In this document: piece by piece, positions 54,070 to 64,000 of the stretch
Layout: every line of letters begins with the position of its first letter
Position numbering within the stretch: position 1 is the first letter of the stretch
Position numbers and translations under genes: made by a program
Assembly (NCBI GenBank): GCA_025769875.1
Contig: JAGFNK010000182.1
Coordinates: 30,402-94,401 of the forward strand
Direction: 5' to 3'
Source of the DNA: Russula earlei
Taxonomy: Eukaryota; Basidiomycota; Agaricomycetes; Russulales; Russulaceae
DNA length: 64,000 bases
The notes under the pieces: generated by a model
What the model was told of the DNA's origin: nothing
Databases searched by the model: none
The model's input: only the letters and a program-made list of their open reading frames with translations

Positions 54070-54720
54070 CGGTGTTATGAGTGGGATTGTTGATTCAAAG
54101 TGGAAGTTGTTTTATTGAAGCACGAACAGGATGGCAGCGGAGAAGATAGTTGGTAACCAGTACCAGGTATGAAATGAATAGGAGGAGCACAGCTGGAGAG
54201 AACTGTTCCATGGCATTGGCTTTTATCTCTCTCTCTGTCATAAGCGACAGACACTGCCATCTGCAAAAGCTGCCCAAAAGGTTCAGCGTAAGATCTGGGA
54301 ACAATTATGAGATGAGATAGGTGCCTCCTCCTGTGTGCACATAATGCCATGCATCTCGCGTGCTGTCACGGCTCAGTCCAGTCGGCTCTGCCAGCTCAGC
54401 AACGTCACAGCAGATGAGCCGGACAGAGCCAAACGAGCCGCCCCTTCATTCATTCCTTGCCTCTCCCTTGCCTCTCTCAGTCTGAGTCTCTCTCCATCTC
54501 CCCTTCCTCCCAACTCTACCATTCACCTGTCACCTCGTCTCAAACTTTTACATCAAGATGCCATGCTTCAACCATCTCGCACTTGCCTTAACAACCATGC
54601 ATTTGCTGACTGTGCCATACACAAGGGCTCATAGCCCTCAACAACTCACATTTCGTTCCTCACTGTGTCCTACTGGATCTAGGGATAAGTAGTAGTCATA
54701 GGTGCAGCTTTTGACTCTGT

Positions 54721-54885
54721 TCTGATTTTGTCCTTGTCTTGACTTTCTTCCTTTCATCCTTTGTACCTGCCTCTGTATTTAAACACCTTGCCACACTCTT
54801 GAATATTAGCACCCTCTTCCCTCTGACTGCCTCAAGAGGTCCTCTTCCTGTCCACATTCCCCATTCTAGTCAGGATTGCTCTCCC
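54721..54885 (+). repeat. LTR-like fragment
   Basis: CTTTCATCCTTTGTACCTGC followed by TGTATTTAAACACC resembles the G-type LTR around its TATA box (CTTTCATCCTTAGTACTTCT...CATATAAAACACC). Ends are lost. Confidence 0.4.
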
Positions 54886-55378
54886 GGGTCCCTTCAATGG
54901 CTCGGTGTATTGTCATGACAAAATGTTAAAAAGTCACTGTGTGCATTAGACACGTGCAAAAAACCATCGCACGCAGCCCCATGTTATGTTAATACTATCG
55001 GTATAAGGCGCATGGGGTGTTGCTCCGAGGATCTTATCATATTCTACAAGTGATGTCATTTGCATTTGTAACTATCACGTCCGTAAGACAAAGCAGCGCG
55101 TAAATCAATCATTGAGAGCCGTGTTCCTGAGGTGCAGTTCAGCAACGCTGCTCAGCTGTTTGACATAGCAAGGAGTGTATTGCTCAGGTCCATTGAAATC
55201 CAGGTAGGGAGATCGGCAAGGGATGTCCATGCGACGTCCTCACGCACAATACCTAAAAAAGTGTTAACTTTGTATCAAGGTCCATACCAGAAGCATGAGT
55301 GAGCACACCTCCGTTCGCCAAAGTCGCCGAGTCCCGGGACGATATAAGCCCGCCTGTTGAGACCGTCGTCAATCCATC
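54886..55378 (-). repeat. D2, original copy of the UPRT 3' segment
   Basis: 493 bp matching D1. This copy is continuous with the intact UPRT gene. Confidence 0.85.
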
Positions 55379-56397
55379 CGGTGATCTGAAAATATCTCTT
55401 GTGAGATAAAAACAAGGCAGACTTGGACAAGAAAGACGGGCACACCACTTTAAGCGACGGGTACCGTGCAGCGAGTCTCTTCAGACCTTCGGGTGCGGAA
55501 ATCTGCGCGTTCCGTCTTTAGTTTGAAAAAAAAAAAAAAACAATAGAGAAGGACGCCACGCACCAGATTAATGAAGATGATGCGGTCCTCAGGAACGCCA
55601 TGCTCCATTATTACCTCAACGGCCTTCATAGCCGACCCACCGGTGGCTGTTGACGTGCATGAGTTCTCATTTGGAGATCGCCGAGCAGCGGGTCATACCA
55701 AGCATCGGGTCAAGCAGAAGAACATAACGCTCTGCTATATCCTGAGGGAGCTATGTGCGTGCGAAGGTTGATCATTCGTATACGAGAGGGAGCGAGAAGG
55801 GAGGATACATACCTTGGAGTAGAAGAGTTTCGGGTGGGTTGTCTCTTCATCCTAAAGGGGAGATCGGCGCCGTGTGTTGATAGAATGGGTAAAGGACCCC
55901 ACTCACTCTCTGGATGAGGATTTTTCCGATGCGCACGCTTCGACAAACCTCCCTAAGACCCTGTTCCATAGCCTATGCATTGATGTTTGTGAGCCATGAG
56001 CCATACGTATTGGGTGGAGCAGCGGGAAGACACACCTCTCCTGCGCGTAGGATGGACACGCCGCATATTTTCCCTTCGAAGCCAACGCCTTCGTAATTGG
56101 CCCCCTGCACGCTGTCAGCATGGACCGGTGCAAGGCCAGGCAACGTTCAGTGGGGCATACTGTGGGAGTTTCGACGGCTTTTGGGACAACGGGCAGATGA
56201 TTCAGGCCCTCCTCGACGAGGAGACGGATGATGCGGTCTGAATAGAAGATGAAGTCTCCCCGCGATGTGTCCTTGTTCCTGATGATCGTGTACAACGCCT
56301 CCAGCTGGGCGGTTCGACGAAGCGTGAACACGGACGGCGGGACGTCGGATTGCGTGTTCGGCACGGAGCGAGTCGTGACGGTTATGGAAGCAGACAT
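55240..56397 (-). CDS. FUR1: Uracil phosphoribosyltransferase
   Basis: Nine exons: 56161-56397, 56036-56104, 55907-55972, 55813-55851, 55699-55741, 55564-55646, 55446-55502, 55309-55385, 55240-55252. They give 227 residues, close to yeast Fur1. The enzyme makes UMP from uracil and PRPP in pyrimidine salvage, in the cytosol. Visible signatures: YTIIRNKDTSRGDFIFYSDR, VSILRAGE, the PRPP-binding DPMLATGGSAM, and WIDDGLNGRAYIVPGLGDFG. The last exon is 13 nt and restores the usual ERRYCA end. The intron before exon 7 contains a run of 15-16 T. All exons are open. Confidence 0.93.
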
Positions 56398-57771
56398 GGT
56401 GATGGCCTACACCCGCTGTCTATTCTAGAGATAGAGGGTAGTCGACAGGAGCAAGGGACAGGGGAAGGCAGTGGTGATACGGTCAACCAACCCTCAACCA
56501 CATGGCTCAATCTTATCTTATCTCCCACTCGTGATCAGCGACTCCGACGGCTGTCCTATCCATGCCTCTCCTGGACCCGGCCTTCATTCCACCTTGTGTC
56601 GTAGGAGCAAGGATGGAGAGCAATTCGTCCATACCCTCCATCCTTGCTCCCACGATTCAAGTACGCTGGCAGTGGCGCTGATATCTACCTGCGGCATCAC
56701 GGCCAGGAAATGGGACAACAGTCTCAACGCTGTCCTCAAAGCATCGTGACTGTCAGTCACCGTGGCCCCGGATTGTGCTCGGACTGAGATGAAGTATAAT
56801 TGGCCAGAATATCGTCAGGAACGTTGCACCTTGCCGTCGTGACGCCGCATGAGCCAGTCCGAGGTCGGGCCACCTGTCCCGATTTCTCACATGAAACCAT
56901 CGTCCGCCTCCTCGATATTATCCCGCATATTGTATCACCAACCATCACCGCCTCGTTATATCTGACCAGGTTGGGTAATCACTGATGGACTGGAGCCTCA
57001 TGAAGTGGAACGAAATGCCGTGGGCGGGCTCAGGGTATTGCCCACGCCGAGATGAGCAGCGCTGACGACGCTGACGCAGACTATGCGACACCAGCATCAC
57101 CCACACCACAATAAGACATGAACCGTCTACTCGCTTGGGAATCGCGATCGTGAATTCGACCCGTTACTTTTTACACCTTGATGATAATAAAAAAAAGATT
57201 TTCGTATAATTACGGAGTCACCTCCTTTTTGCTCAGGCCGCCCGCCGCGCATTCAATCTATCGAGAAGTTGGATCATCATCAGGCCGCTTCTTACCAGAC
57301 CATGCGCCGTTGAGGGCTGGAGACAAGAACGCGATCAATAGTCCCGGGAAGCGAGGTTTGTGGTGCTCCGCTTACTTTGTCATTCCTCGCGTACGGCCTC
57401 AACGAACACGGATCAAAAGCCACGGTTAAAATGGTGTGCAAACCATCGCACTACCTCGGGTGGAGGTGTCAATTCTGAGATGTCAGTAGCTTGTTGGGGG
57501 TATGTTCGGCTGGCTAACGTTTTCCCTGGTCTGCACCACGTACGTACGGATGCGAGTGGAGTGGGCGCTCGGCTCCTGGTTTGGCGGGTTGATTTTATCA
57601 GGTTTTCCAACGATGCGATGAGCCCAACTCTCCTCTCGACTCGAGACGGCACATGGCAATGGCACGGAGATAAAAGACGAAGCGATGGACTGACTGCGAC
57701 GCGGCCGGCCCGCGTTGAGCGGTCGAAGTTGAGTCGCCCGGCGGGCGTTCGTTTGGGCTGAACCACCTCGT
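56398..57771. other. Intergenic, one hairpin, no supported gene
   Basis: No frame here is convincing. A perfect 15-nt inverted repeat (56604-56618 and 56636-56650, GGAGCAAGGATGGAG with its complement) has a 17-nt loop. The rest shows no LTR or terminal repeat. It must contain the UPRT and NDUFB7 promoters. Confidence 0.45.
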
Positions 57772-58239
57772 ATGTCGTCTTCCACAACAGCCTCACAAGA
57801 AGAGCTCAAGGCTCACAGGGTCCCACTTGCTTGGCGCGATCAGTGTTCTGCGTATGTCTTATTTTCCGACACCCGCTTGCCACGCTCACATGCCTCTCCA
57901 CCTCCCTTCGGATGATGTGTACGTGTACCTCCTCTTCCACCATGCGCATAGCCTACTGCTGCCTCTGAACGTTTGCCGCAAGGAAAATTATTATTTGCCA
58001 TGGGAATGCGAGAATGAAAGGCACGCGTATGAGAAGCACGTTTCATCATCCTTGTTCTGTTATATCAAACCCTCTGACGTTGAATCTTTGACCTCAGGTG
58101 TCAATACGATGAGTACGTTTTCCTCCATTCCCGAATCGATTCTTCACCCCTCTGAGCGCATCCGGTGTCAAGTTATATTCGCAGGATGAGGGCACTATCG
58201 AAGCAGAAACTCCGAGAGCGAGAGGCTGCGACAGAATAA
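57772..58239 (+). CDS. NDUFB7: NADH dehydrogenase (complex I) B18 subunit
   Basis: Exon 1 57772-57851 (MSSSTTASQEELKAHRVPLA...), exon 2 57952-58035 with LPLNVCRKENYYLPWECENE and ERHAYEK, exon 3 starting at 58098 (CQYDE), and a last exon to 58239 (RALSKQKLREREAATE). The paired CX9C motifs expected for an intermembrane-space accessory subunit are present: CRKENYYLPWEC in exon 2, then the KCQYD cysteine. Joining KCQYD needs a GC-AG intron (58036-58097, GCACGT...CTCAG). The exact exon 3/4 border is uncertain. Confidence 0.8.
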
Positions 58240-58374
58240 TAATAGACACACGCTGTGTGATTCCTTGGTGCAATCGCTGGCTCTGCATATACAAATGATC
58301 GTTATGGGGTGGTGATGACATTAACGATCGCATTAATATTGTAGCTTGCGCTCTCCTCGGTGCGGGCCGTCAGA

Positions 58375-59399
58375 CTAGACGCGACCCTGTTCTGCCTTCC
58401 ACTCCTCGATCTCTCGTTTCACCCTCTCAACGACGTCCATCTCGGTGCTGGACTTTCCAAAGGCGTCGACGAACCTTCCGTCCGGATCCATGAAATAAAA
58501 GAATATGGAGTGGTCGACGAGGTAGTCGTCACCCGGTTTGGTATTTGGAGGCGTTGAGAAGTACACGCGGTACGCCTTGCACGTCGCTTTTGTCGTCAGG
58601 TAATCGCCTACCAGTCCGATGAGGCGGGGGTGGAAGTCGCCCACGTAACGGGCCATTTGAGGGAGCGTGTCGCGTGCGGGATCGACCGAGATGAATATTG
58701 GCTGAACGATGGGACCAAAGGCCTTGTCTACGCAGCACGGCACAAAATGCCATTAATAGGAGAGCAATGTCATGCATGAAAACTGCACGCGCACCAAGCT
58801 CGGTCACAGCGGCACTCATCTTGTCCAGCTCTTCGGGACATATGTCTGGGCAGTTTGTGAAGCCAAAGTAAACGAGGCTCCATTTTCCGAGCAGGTCTTT
58901 CTCCGTGAACCGTCGGCCGTCGTGGGACGTCATTTCGAAAGGTCCGCCGACGTGGGCACGTCCGGTGGAGCGCGACTCCATCTCGTGCTCTGCTCCGAGG
59001 CATTAGATAGAAGCCAAAGAATGGAATGGAGAGGCTCTGGTGGCGTGCAGGCAGGCACACTCACGCTTTTGCTCCTGGAGCCGCCGCTTTTCCCACCTGA
59101 AGTAAAAGTAGAGGCCGGTACCAGCCAGGATGAAGAGGCCAGCCGCTTTAGGGGTGAACACCTGCATTTCACAAAGAGTGCGATTGAGCCAGGAGGGCTA
59201 TCGGGGCCATGCCGGGGCAGTATGGATGACCTACGCCGACTGCGGATCTATCTTTCGAGGCATTTGGGTCATGGGTGGTCGAGTACTGCCTCTGTTGTGC
59301 GCGGCTGCATACGTCGTGTATACGATGGGATGTTCGAAGCTGTCGTTGGAGGGCCGTCAGGTTGTGTTGTCGTATCGAACGGCGGAGGACGGAGGCCAT
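58375..59399 (-). CDS. SCO1: SCO1-like cytochrome c oxidase copper chaperone
   Basis: Four exons starting at the ATG at 59399. The N terminus (MASVLRRSIRQHNLTALQRQ) is Arg-rich and amphipathic, as for mitochondrial import. A membrane segment follows (KAAGLFILAGTGLYFYFRW). The thioredoxin-fold domain has the copper-binding GFTNCPDICPEELDKM (Cx3C) and the distal His in LVDHSIFFYFMDPDG. The protein delivers copper to Cox2 in the mitochondrial inner membrane. Introns use GTAGGT, GTGAGT and GTGCGC donors. The C terminus EEWKAEQGRV ends at 58375. All key residues are present. Confidence 0.9.
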
Positions 59400-59486
59400 G
59401 CGGTGAGCACACTTCATTCTTGGCCGTGTTTGCTCTTCATTACTACAAGGGAGCAGGGGTACCACCACCTCTATAAGAACCCCGCC

Positions 59487-61170
59487 ATGCCTCGCACCTC
59501 CTTCTTTCAGCAACAACTACATGCTCAACATAAAGCTTCAGTCCCACGTTCAGTCACTTGTTCATCCGCGGGTGCGCTCGGGGGAGGTAAGTCTCCCAAT
59601 CTTGACTGCTCGAGTTTAGATCGAAACCGCATCTCTGACCACTCACCTTTTCTCAAGCGACCTGTCAGCGCCGTCGAAGCACAGAGTCCATTTGGCACCC
59701 CATGTCTGGATGATTACGAGTTCCTGCGCACTTTGGGTGCGGGAGCAAACGCGACCGTATACCTCGTGCGAGAGAACCGCACTTCCCACTTGTTCGCACT
59801 CAAGGCCGTCGACAAGTACAGTGCAGACGGCAGAAAGATCGCGTGCAGCACCGTCATCAATGAGCAGACTGCTCTCACCAAGCTGAACGGGAGCGACTGC
59901 ATTCTCCCGCTTCATACATGCTTCCACGATACGGAAAACTATTATCTCGTCACGGTACGCACACTCGTCCCCAACTCCTATTTTGTTTGCTTTTTTTTTT
60001 ACTCACAAGTGGGACAGGAGTACCTTCCTGGTGGTGATCTTGAACGATTACAAAGATCGAAGGTGCTCGACGTGGAAGCGGTACGGTTCTATATGGCAGA
60101 ACTGGTGAGCCTCCCCCTCGACCCAATGGCCTGTTCCCCTCTAATACAATGCCCTAGCTTCTTGCAATCGAGCATGTTCATGCTCACGACATCATCCACC
60201 GAGACATCAAGCCCGAGAACATCTTCATCGATACAGATGGTCACATTGTTCTCGGCGATTTCGGTATTGCCTGGTTGTTTGACGAGTCCTCCCCGGATGA
60301 GCGTGTCACGCGCGGCCAAGTCGGCACACCAGCATTCTCATCTCCGGAGGTTCTTTCTGGAGATGAATACGGCTTTGGAGCAGACCTTTGGGCTTTCGGT
60401 GTCATCCTGTACGAAATGCTGACCGGCACCGTAAGTGGCTGTTGCATTTTCTGTTCCTTTGTTTCATTCCTCATCCAAATATTTAGGACGCATTCGAAAC
60501 CAACACTGTTCCCGCCGATGACCCTACTTGGTTGCGTCACTTTTCTGAGCACGTTAAATGCGACGAACCTGTCATGGTTGAAAGCCCATTGATGACGGAC
60601 GACGCAATGGACCTCGTGAGACGGGTGCGTCCTTTTCTCCTGCCAATCGATACATTTTCGACTCTAACATTATTGCTCAGCTACTTGTGAAAAGTGCTGA
60701 TTCCCGCCTTTCCGATATCACGGCAATCAAGAACCACCCTTTCTTTTCAATGCTGTACGTCTCTTTCACGTTGTGAAAGTGTTGTGATTGCTCACCTACC
60801 TCACAGCGATTGGACCAGTGTGGCTTCGCGATCACTCACACCCCCGTGGATTCCGCGTCTCATCTCAACTCGTCAGGTTGGTGTCCACTTCCAACAACCT
60901 GTCGTGTATGCCGGGGAGCAGTACGCTCCTAGCGACGACCCTCTCCCGAGCTTCGCCTTCCGTGTCGAGCCCAGTTCACTCTCATTCGCGTGTGCACGCC
61001 GCCAGCTAGCATTTGCTCTACTCGACGGTTGTGCCCCGCTTGTTTCATGGGTTGATGGACCCAGTCGTGAGGCAGAGGTTGGCCCTCGTGATGTCGAGCG
61101 TCAAAAGAGTTTGAAATCATTGTCGAGGTGGGTGAAGAGGGCCCTGAATCGACCCAGACACCATGCGTAG
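59487..61170 (+). CDS. Serine/threonine protein kinase, AGC-like
   Basis: At least six exons from the ATG at 59487; the first introns are 59955-60017 and from 60105. Motifs: glycine loop TLGAGANATVYLV, Lys in LFALKAVDK, EYLPGGDLE hinge, IIHRDIKPENIF, VLGDFGIAW, GTPAFSSPEVL (activation segment end), DLWAFGVILYEMLTG. The C-terminal part (HPFFSMLDWTSVASRSLTPP) resembles the AGC kinase tail. The C-terminal 120 residues are basic and of unknown role. A further small intron beginning GTAAGT near 59587 is possible. Substrate unknown. Frames are intact. Confidence 0.82.
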
Positions 61171-61460
61171 ACTGTATTTATTCCCTATTTATATCTGTCC
61201 TCTCTTGGATAGAGAGGATATGGACTTGGATGTTGTACATCATTCTCTACTATACCCACCAGGAAATGCGAAGGGTTTTTCCTAATCGACCAAATTGAAA
61301 AAATCCTGAGCAAAGTTGCGCGCTCTGACGCTTTCCGTTCCTGGCGGAACAGGCCTGCCCACCTTATCACAGAGGCTATGTTCTTATTTAACGTCTACTA
61401 CACTCATAGGCTCTTGAAACCACAGGCGTCGACTCCATCACACCTGGATAACCCGCTTGA

Positions 61461-64000
61461 ATGTCGTCCAAAACCCCAACCCGAAAGCAACGGAATGAGG
61501 TGTATAATGGTCTGAAGACATCGCTCGAATTAATATCGAGCGTCTTCAAGATGTCGCCGGTGCCGGGTGTCGAGGGCATCATCACCACCGTGAAGGGTAT
61601 CATGGACATTGTGGAGGTAGGATGCCGTCTGGCACTGTGTTGATCTCCTCTGATGGCCAGTTTAGGGGGCGAAGCATAACAAGCAAGCATGTTACGACAT
61701 CTGCATTAAGATCAACAAACTCATTGACGTTGTACACGCCGAGCTCAAGGACCATGATGACACTGATGCGGATAAGGGCACCGTGACGCGTGTGGGCTCG
61801 CTGGAAAGGTAGCGACTCGCCATTCAACTCTCTCTCCTAGTAGTCCGTTTTAACAGGCACGACAGTTCGCTTGTAGACGTCTCTCGTAAACTTTCCGACC
61901 TCGCACAGGAGAATGCTTTCCGCCGCGCGATCAACCGCGTCGCAGACGCGGATCTCATACAGGACTTGAACAAAGAAGTCGACGAATGCATCAACACATT
62001 CATGGTAAGTCCGCACGGTCGTACCTACCATCTCCTCCCCGGTCTGAGTGACCGTGATCCTTCCTCAAGCTTGGGGCTCAACTCTCGACCGGGATGGACG
62101 TCAAATACCTCCGTGGGTTTCCCCTTTGCTTCAACCTCCTGGAATGCTCGGACGAATTTTGATTATAGGCGACGAGGCCGTCCGAACGCGCATCGCGGAG
62201 GGCTTGGACACTGGCGGCTGGCGTTCGGACCGCCGATGCCTCCCGGGCACCCGAACGCGCTATATAAACCGCATCTGGGAATGGGTCCGCAGCTCCGAGG
62301 GCCCTGCGTTGTGTTGGCTCAACGGCGTCGCGGGCTCCGGAAAGAGTTGCATCAGTCACGAGCTCGCCGCGACCTTGCACGCCAAGCGACGGCCGTACAG
62401 CTCCTTCTTTTTTCGACACGACGACGAACCCCTGGCCTCGTCCGCCGTCCGCCTCCTCGCCTACGGTCTGTCGTTCGTGTCCGGTCTGCGCGAGCTCGTC
62501 ATCCAAGCGATGGAGCAATCCACCGACTCGCGCGTCAATCTGACCATGGAGGAGCAGTTCGCCGCCCTCGTCGTCGCCCCCCTGCAGGAGTTTGCGTCCT
62601 CTGTCCCACGGCGACCGTCCGTGCTCGTGATAGACGGGGTGGACGAGTGCCCGGACAACATTCGCCCCTCCTTCCTGGCCGCGATACGCTCAGGAGTCCC
62701 CTGCTGCCTTCCGCGGTCAAGATTTTCCTCGCCAGTCGCCCCCGCGGGGCGACGTGCGCGGCTGTCTCTCGGCTCTCCCGTCGCTGGAGGTTACCTTGGC
62801 CGTCGGTGCCGGCAGGGATGACGGCGACATTGAGCGTTTCCTGCAACGCGAGCTGAAAGGATCAGCAAGGCGGCGGGGCTGGAGAAGACGTGGCCCGCGT
62901 CGCAGATCGAGAAGGACGCGAACGCGCTCGCTTCCAAGGCCGGCGGACTGTTTCAGTGGTCCCGGCTCTTGTCTTCGCTGCTCTCCAATCGGGTGCGACC
63001 GCAGGAGGTGGTTTCCCGCATTCTTGGCCGTCGAAACGCCCGTCGACGCTGGAGGTCAACCTCGACGTGCTATATACGGAGGCATTGAAAACGGCGCTCC
63101 CAACGGCGGCCGACGATAGGGATCTTGGCGCGCTGTACCGTCAAGTCGTCGGCACGGTGGTGGCAGCCAAGCAGACCACTTAACCGTAAGCCGCGCTGTG
63201 TACGCTTCTCAAGGCAACTGATGAGGGCGCCAAGGGCGCTATCCAAGCACTGCTACAGAACCTCGGATGCGTCCTCATCCTGCATCGTATCCGTGGCGGA
63301 GCCGTCCTGGTCCGCATTGGGCACCCCTCCTTTCATGATTATGTTACTTCGCGAGAGCGGTGTCCGTCGATTTGGTTTATCGATCCGGACAAAGCCTCGG
63401 CAGAGCTGGGCGCGCGATGTTTCGCCTTGATGGCGAAGGCCTTGAGGAGGGACATTTGCAGACTGGGCGGTCCCTCCGCCACGAACAAGGACGTGCCGTC
63501 TGCGACGGTCTATCAGTTCATCGACTTTGGTCTTCGATACGCGTGCAATCATGCATTTACCCACATCGCCGGAGACACTGGCAATATACGTAGGTTAGAA
63601 GCTTTCCTCGCGGAGAAACTTTTAGAATGGCTGGAAGCTATGAGCCTGATGAGACTTCTCGACGCGGCCATAGAGCTTTTGCGGCACGCGCTTGCGGACC
63701 TGAACCAGGTACGCTGTACATGTCCCTACTCTTCCCTCGACTCCTAACGCGTCAGTATACCTCGTTTGGCGCATCAGCAAAGTATATCTACTTCTAGCAT
63801 CGAGATCGTGCAAGACGGTATTCGGTTTGTCGGCCGCTTCGGGAGCCTTTTGAATAAGAGCGCGATACACACGTATTTTTCAGCCCTGCCGTTTACTCCA
63901 CAGGGTACGACGCTTTACCGCGTCTACTCGGCACGGTACAAGGACATTCCCCGCGTCACGCTCGGCTACCCCGAATCCTGGCCGAGGAGCTGTGCACGGT
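61461..64000 (+). pseudogene. NACHT NLR (STAND NTPase), disrupted and cut by the window end
   Basis: Exons 61461-61616, 61666-61808 and 61857-62004 encode an N-terminal helical domain (SPVPGVEGIITTVKGIMDIV; INKLIDVVHAELK) resembling the four-helix HeLo/MLKL-like domains of fungal NLRs. The NACHT domain follows: CLPGTRTRYI, Walker A NGVAGSGKS (about 62324), Walker B VLVIDGVDECPD, then KIFLASRP. The winged-helix part reads HPSFHDYVTSRERC and FALMAKALRRDIC, and the linker before the usual WD40 repeats reads THTYFSALPF-like text at 63870-63990. Frame changes occur near 62695, 62750, 62865 and 63040, with scrambled bases near 63175-63200. WD40 repeats, if any, lie outside. Confidence 0.75.

Larger units (their letters stand above)
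51184..54720. repeat. Unit B, segmental copy matching unit A
   Basis: Gag 3' half 51186-52735, with a family-6 insertion, then the same polypurine site GGTCAAAATTTCGACCCCCC (about 52728-52747), the LTR-like region and gene S2. It is bracketed by the direct repeats D1 and D2 derived from the UPRT gene. Unlike unit A it is still CpG-rich. Confidence 0.7.

Overview
This window looks like a repeat-rich stretch of an Agaricomycete (mushroom-forming basidiomycete) nuclear genome. The host genes carry many short GT-AG introns (about 47-63 nt). Typical Agaricomycete families are present: a NACHT-type NLR, a basidiomycete-type protein kinase pair and an AGC-like kinase. Housekeeping genes on the right (uracil phosphoribosyltransferase, complex I B18/NDUFB7, SCO1) are clearly fungal. 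No rRNA or tRNA gene and no CRISPR array was seen. Most of the window is LTR retrotransposon DNA.

Layout. 1-3190: no recognisable gene. 3193-8373: a nearly intact Ty1/copia element (Copia-1) with identical LTRs. 8463-13606: a minus-strand kinase gene (K1) split in exon 2 by a gag-only LTR element (G-1, 9425-13248). 13643-18434: Copia-2, 36 bp upstream of the K1 start codon. 18704-30722: an old Copia-3 whose 3' LTR is split by Copia-4 (24847-30433) and whose RNase H region holds another solo LTR. 30914-31638: small unknown gene P1. 34746-35458: its paralogue P2 on the other strand. 35976 to about 37330: K2, a decayed K1 paralogue. K1/P1 and P2/K2 therefore form an inverted duplication of one divergent two-gene module. 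37860-38870: relic of a mitoribosomal Fe/Mn-SOD-fold protein. 39478-46130 (unit A) and 51184-54720 (unit B): two diverged copies of one segment, each holding the 3' half of a G-type gag element and a small secreted-protein gene (S1, S2). Unit A is packed with nested elements. 46400-50330: CpG-poor relics and solo LTRs. 50696-51183 and 54886-55378: direct repeat of the 3' end of the UPRT gene, bracketing unit B. 55240-61170: intact housekeeping genes and a kinase. 61461-64000: a broken NACHT NLR running off the window.

Most unusual observation. Three copia LTR families that share no obvious LTR sequence similarity (Copia-1, Copia-2, Copia-4; five distinct LTR sequences counting two solo LTRs) share one architecture: exon-like block E1, a 50-56 nt GT...AG intron-like segment, block E2, a short gap starting with GT, then E1 and E2 again, now fused exactly as if spliced. 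The gap plus the fused copy also reads as a second GT...AG intron of 54-63 nt ending at the second E2. Splicing both introns from a transcript starting at E1 would give E1-E2-U5, which is the sequence already present downstream. Variants between subfamilies appear in both copies. I infer that the downstream copy is rewritten from the spliced 5' leader at each round of reverse transcription.

Other themes. The copia primer-binding sites match the anticodon arm of methionine tRNAs rather than the 3' end. Every LTR-pair difference in Copia-2 and Copia-4 is at a CpG, and almost every premature stop is a TGA that fits a former CGA. This points to cytosine-methylation-driven decay.
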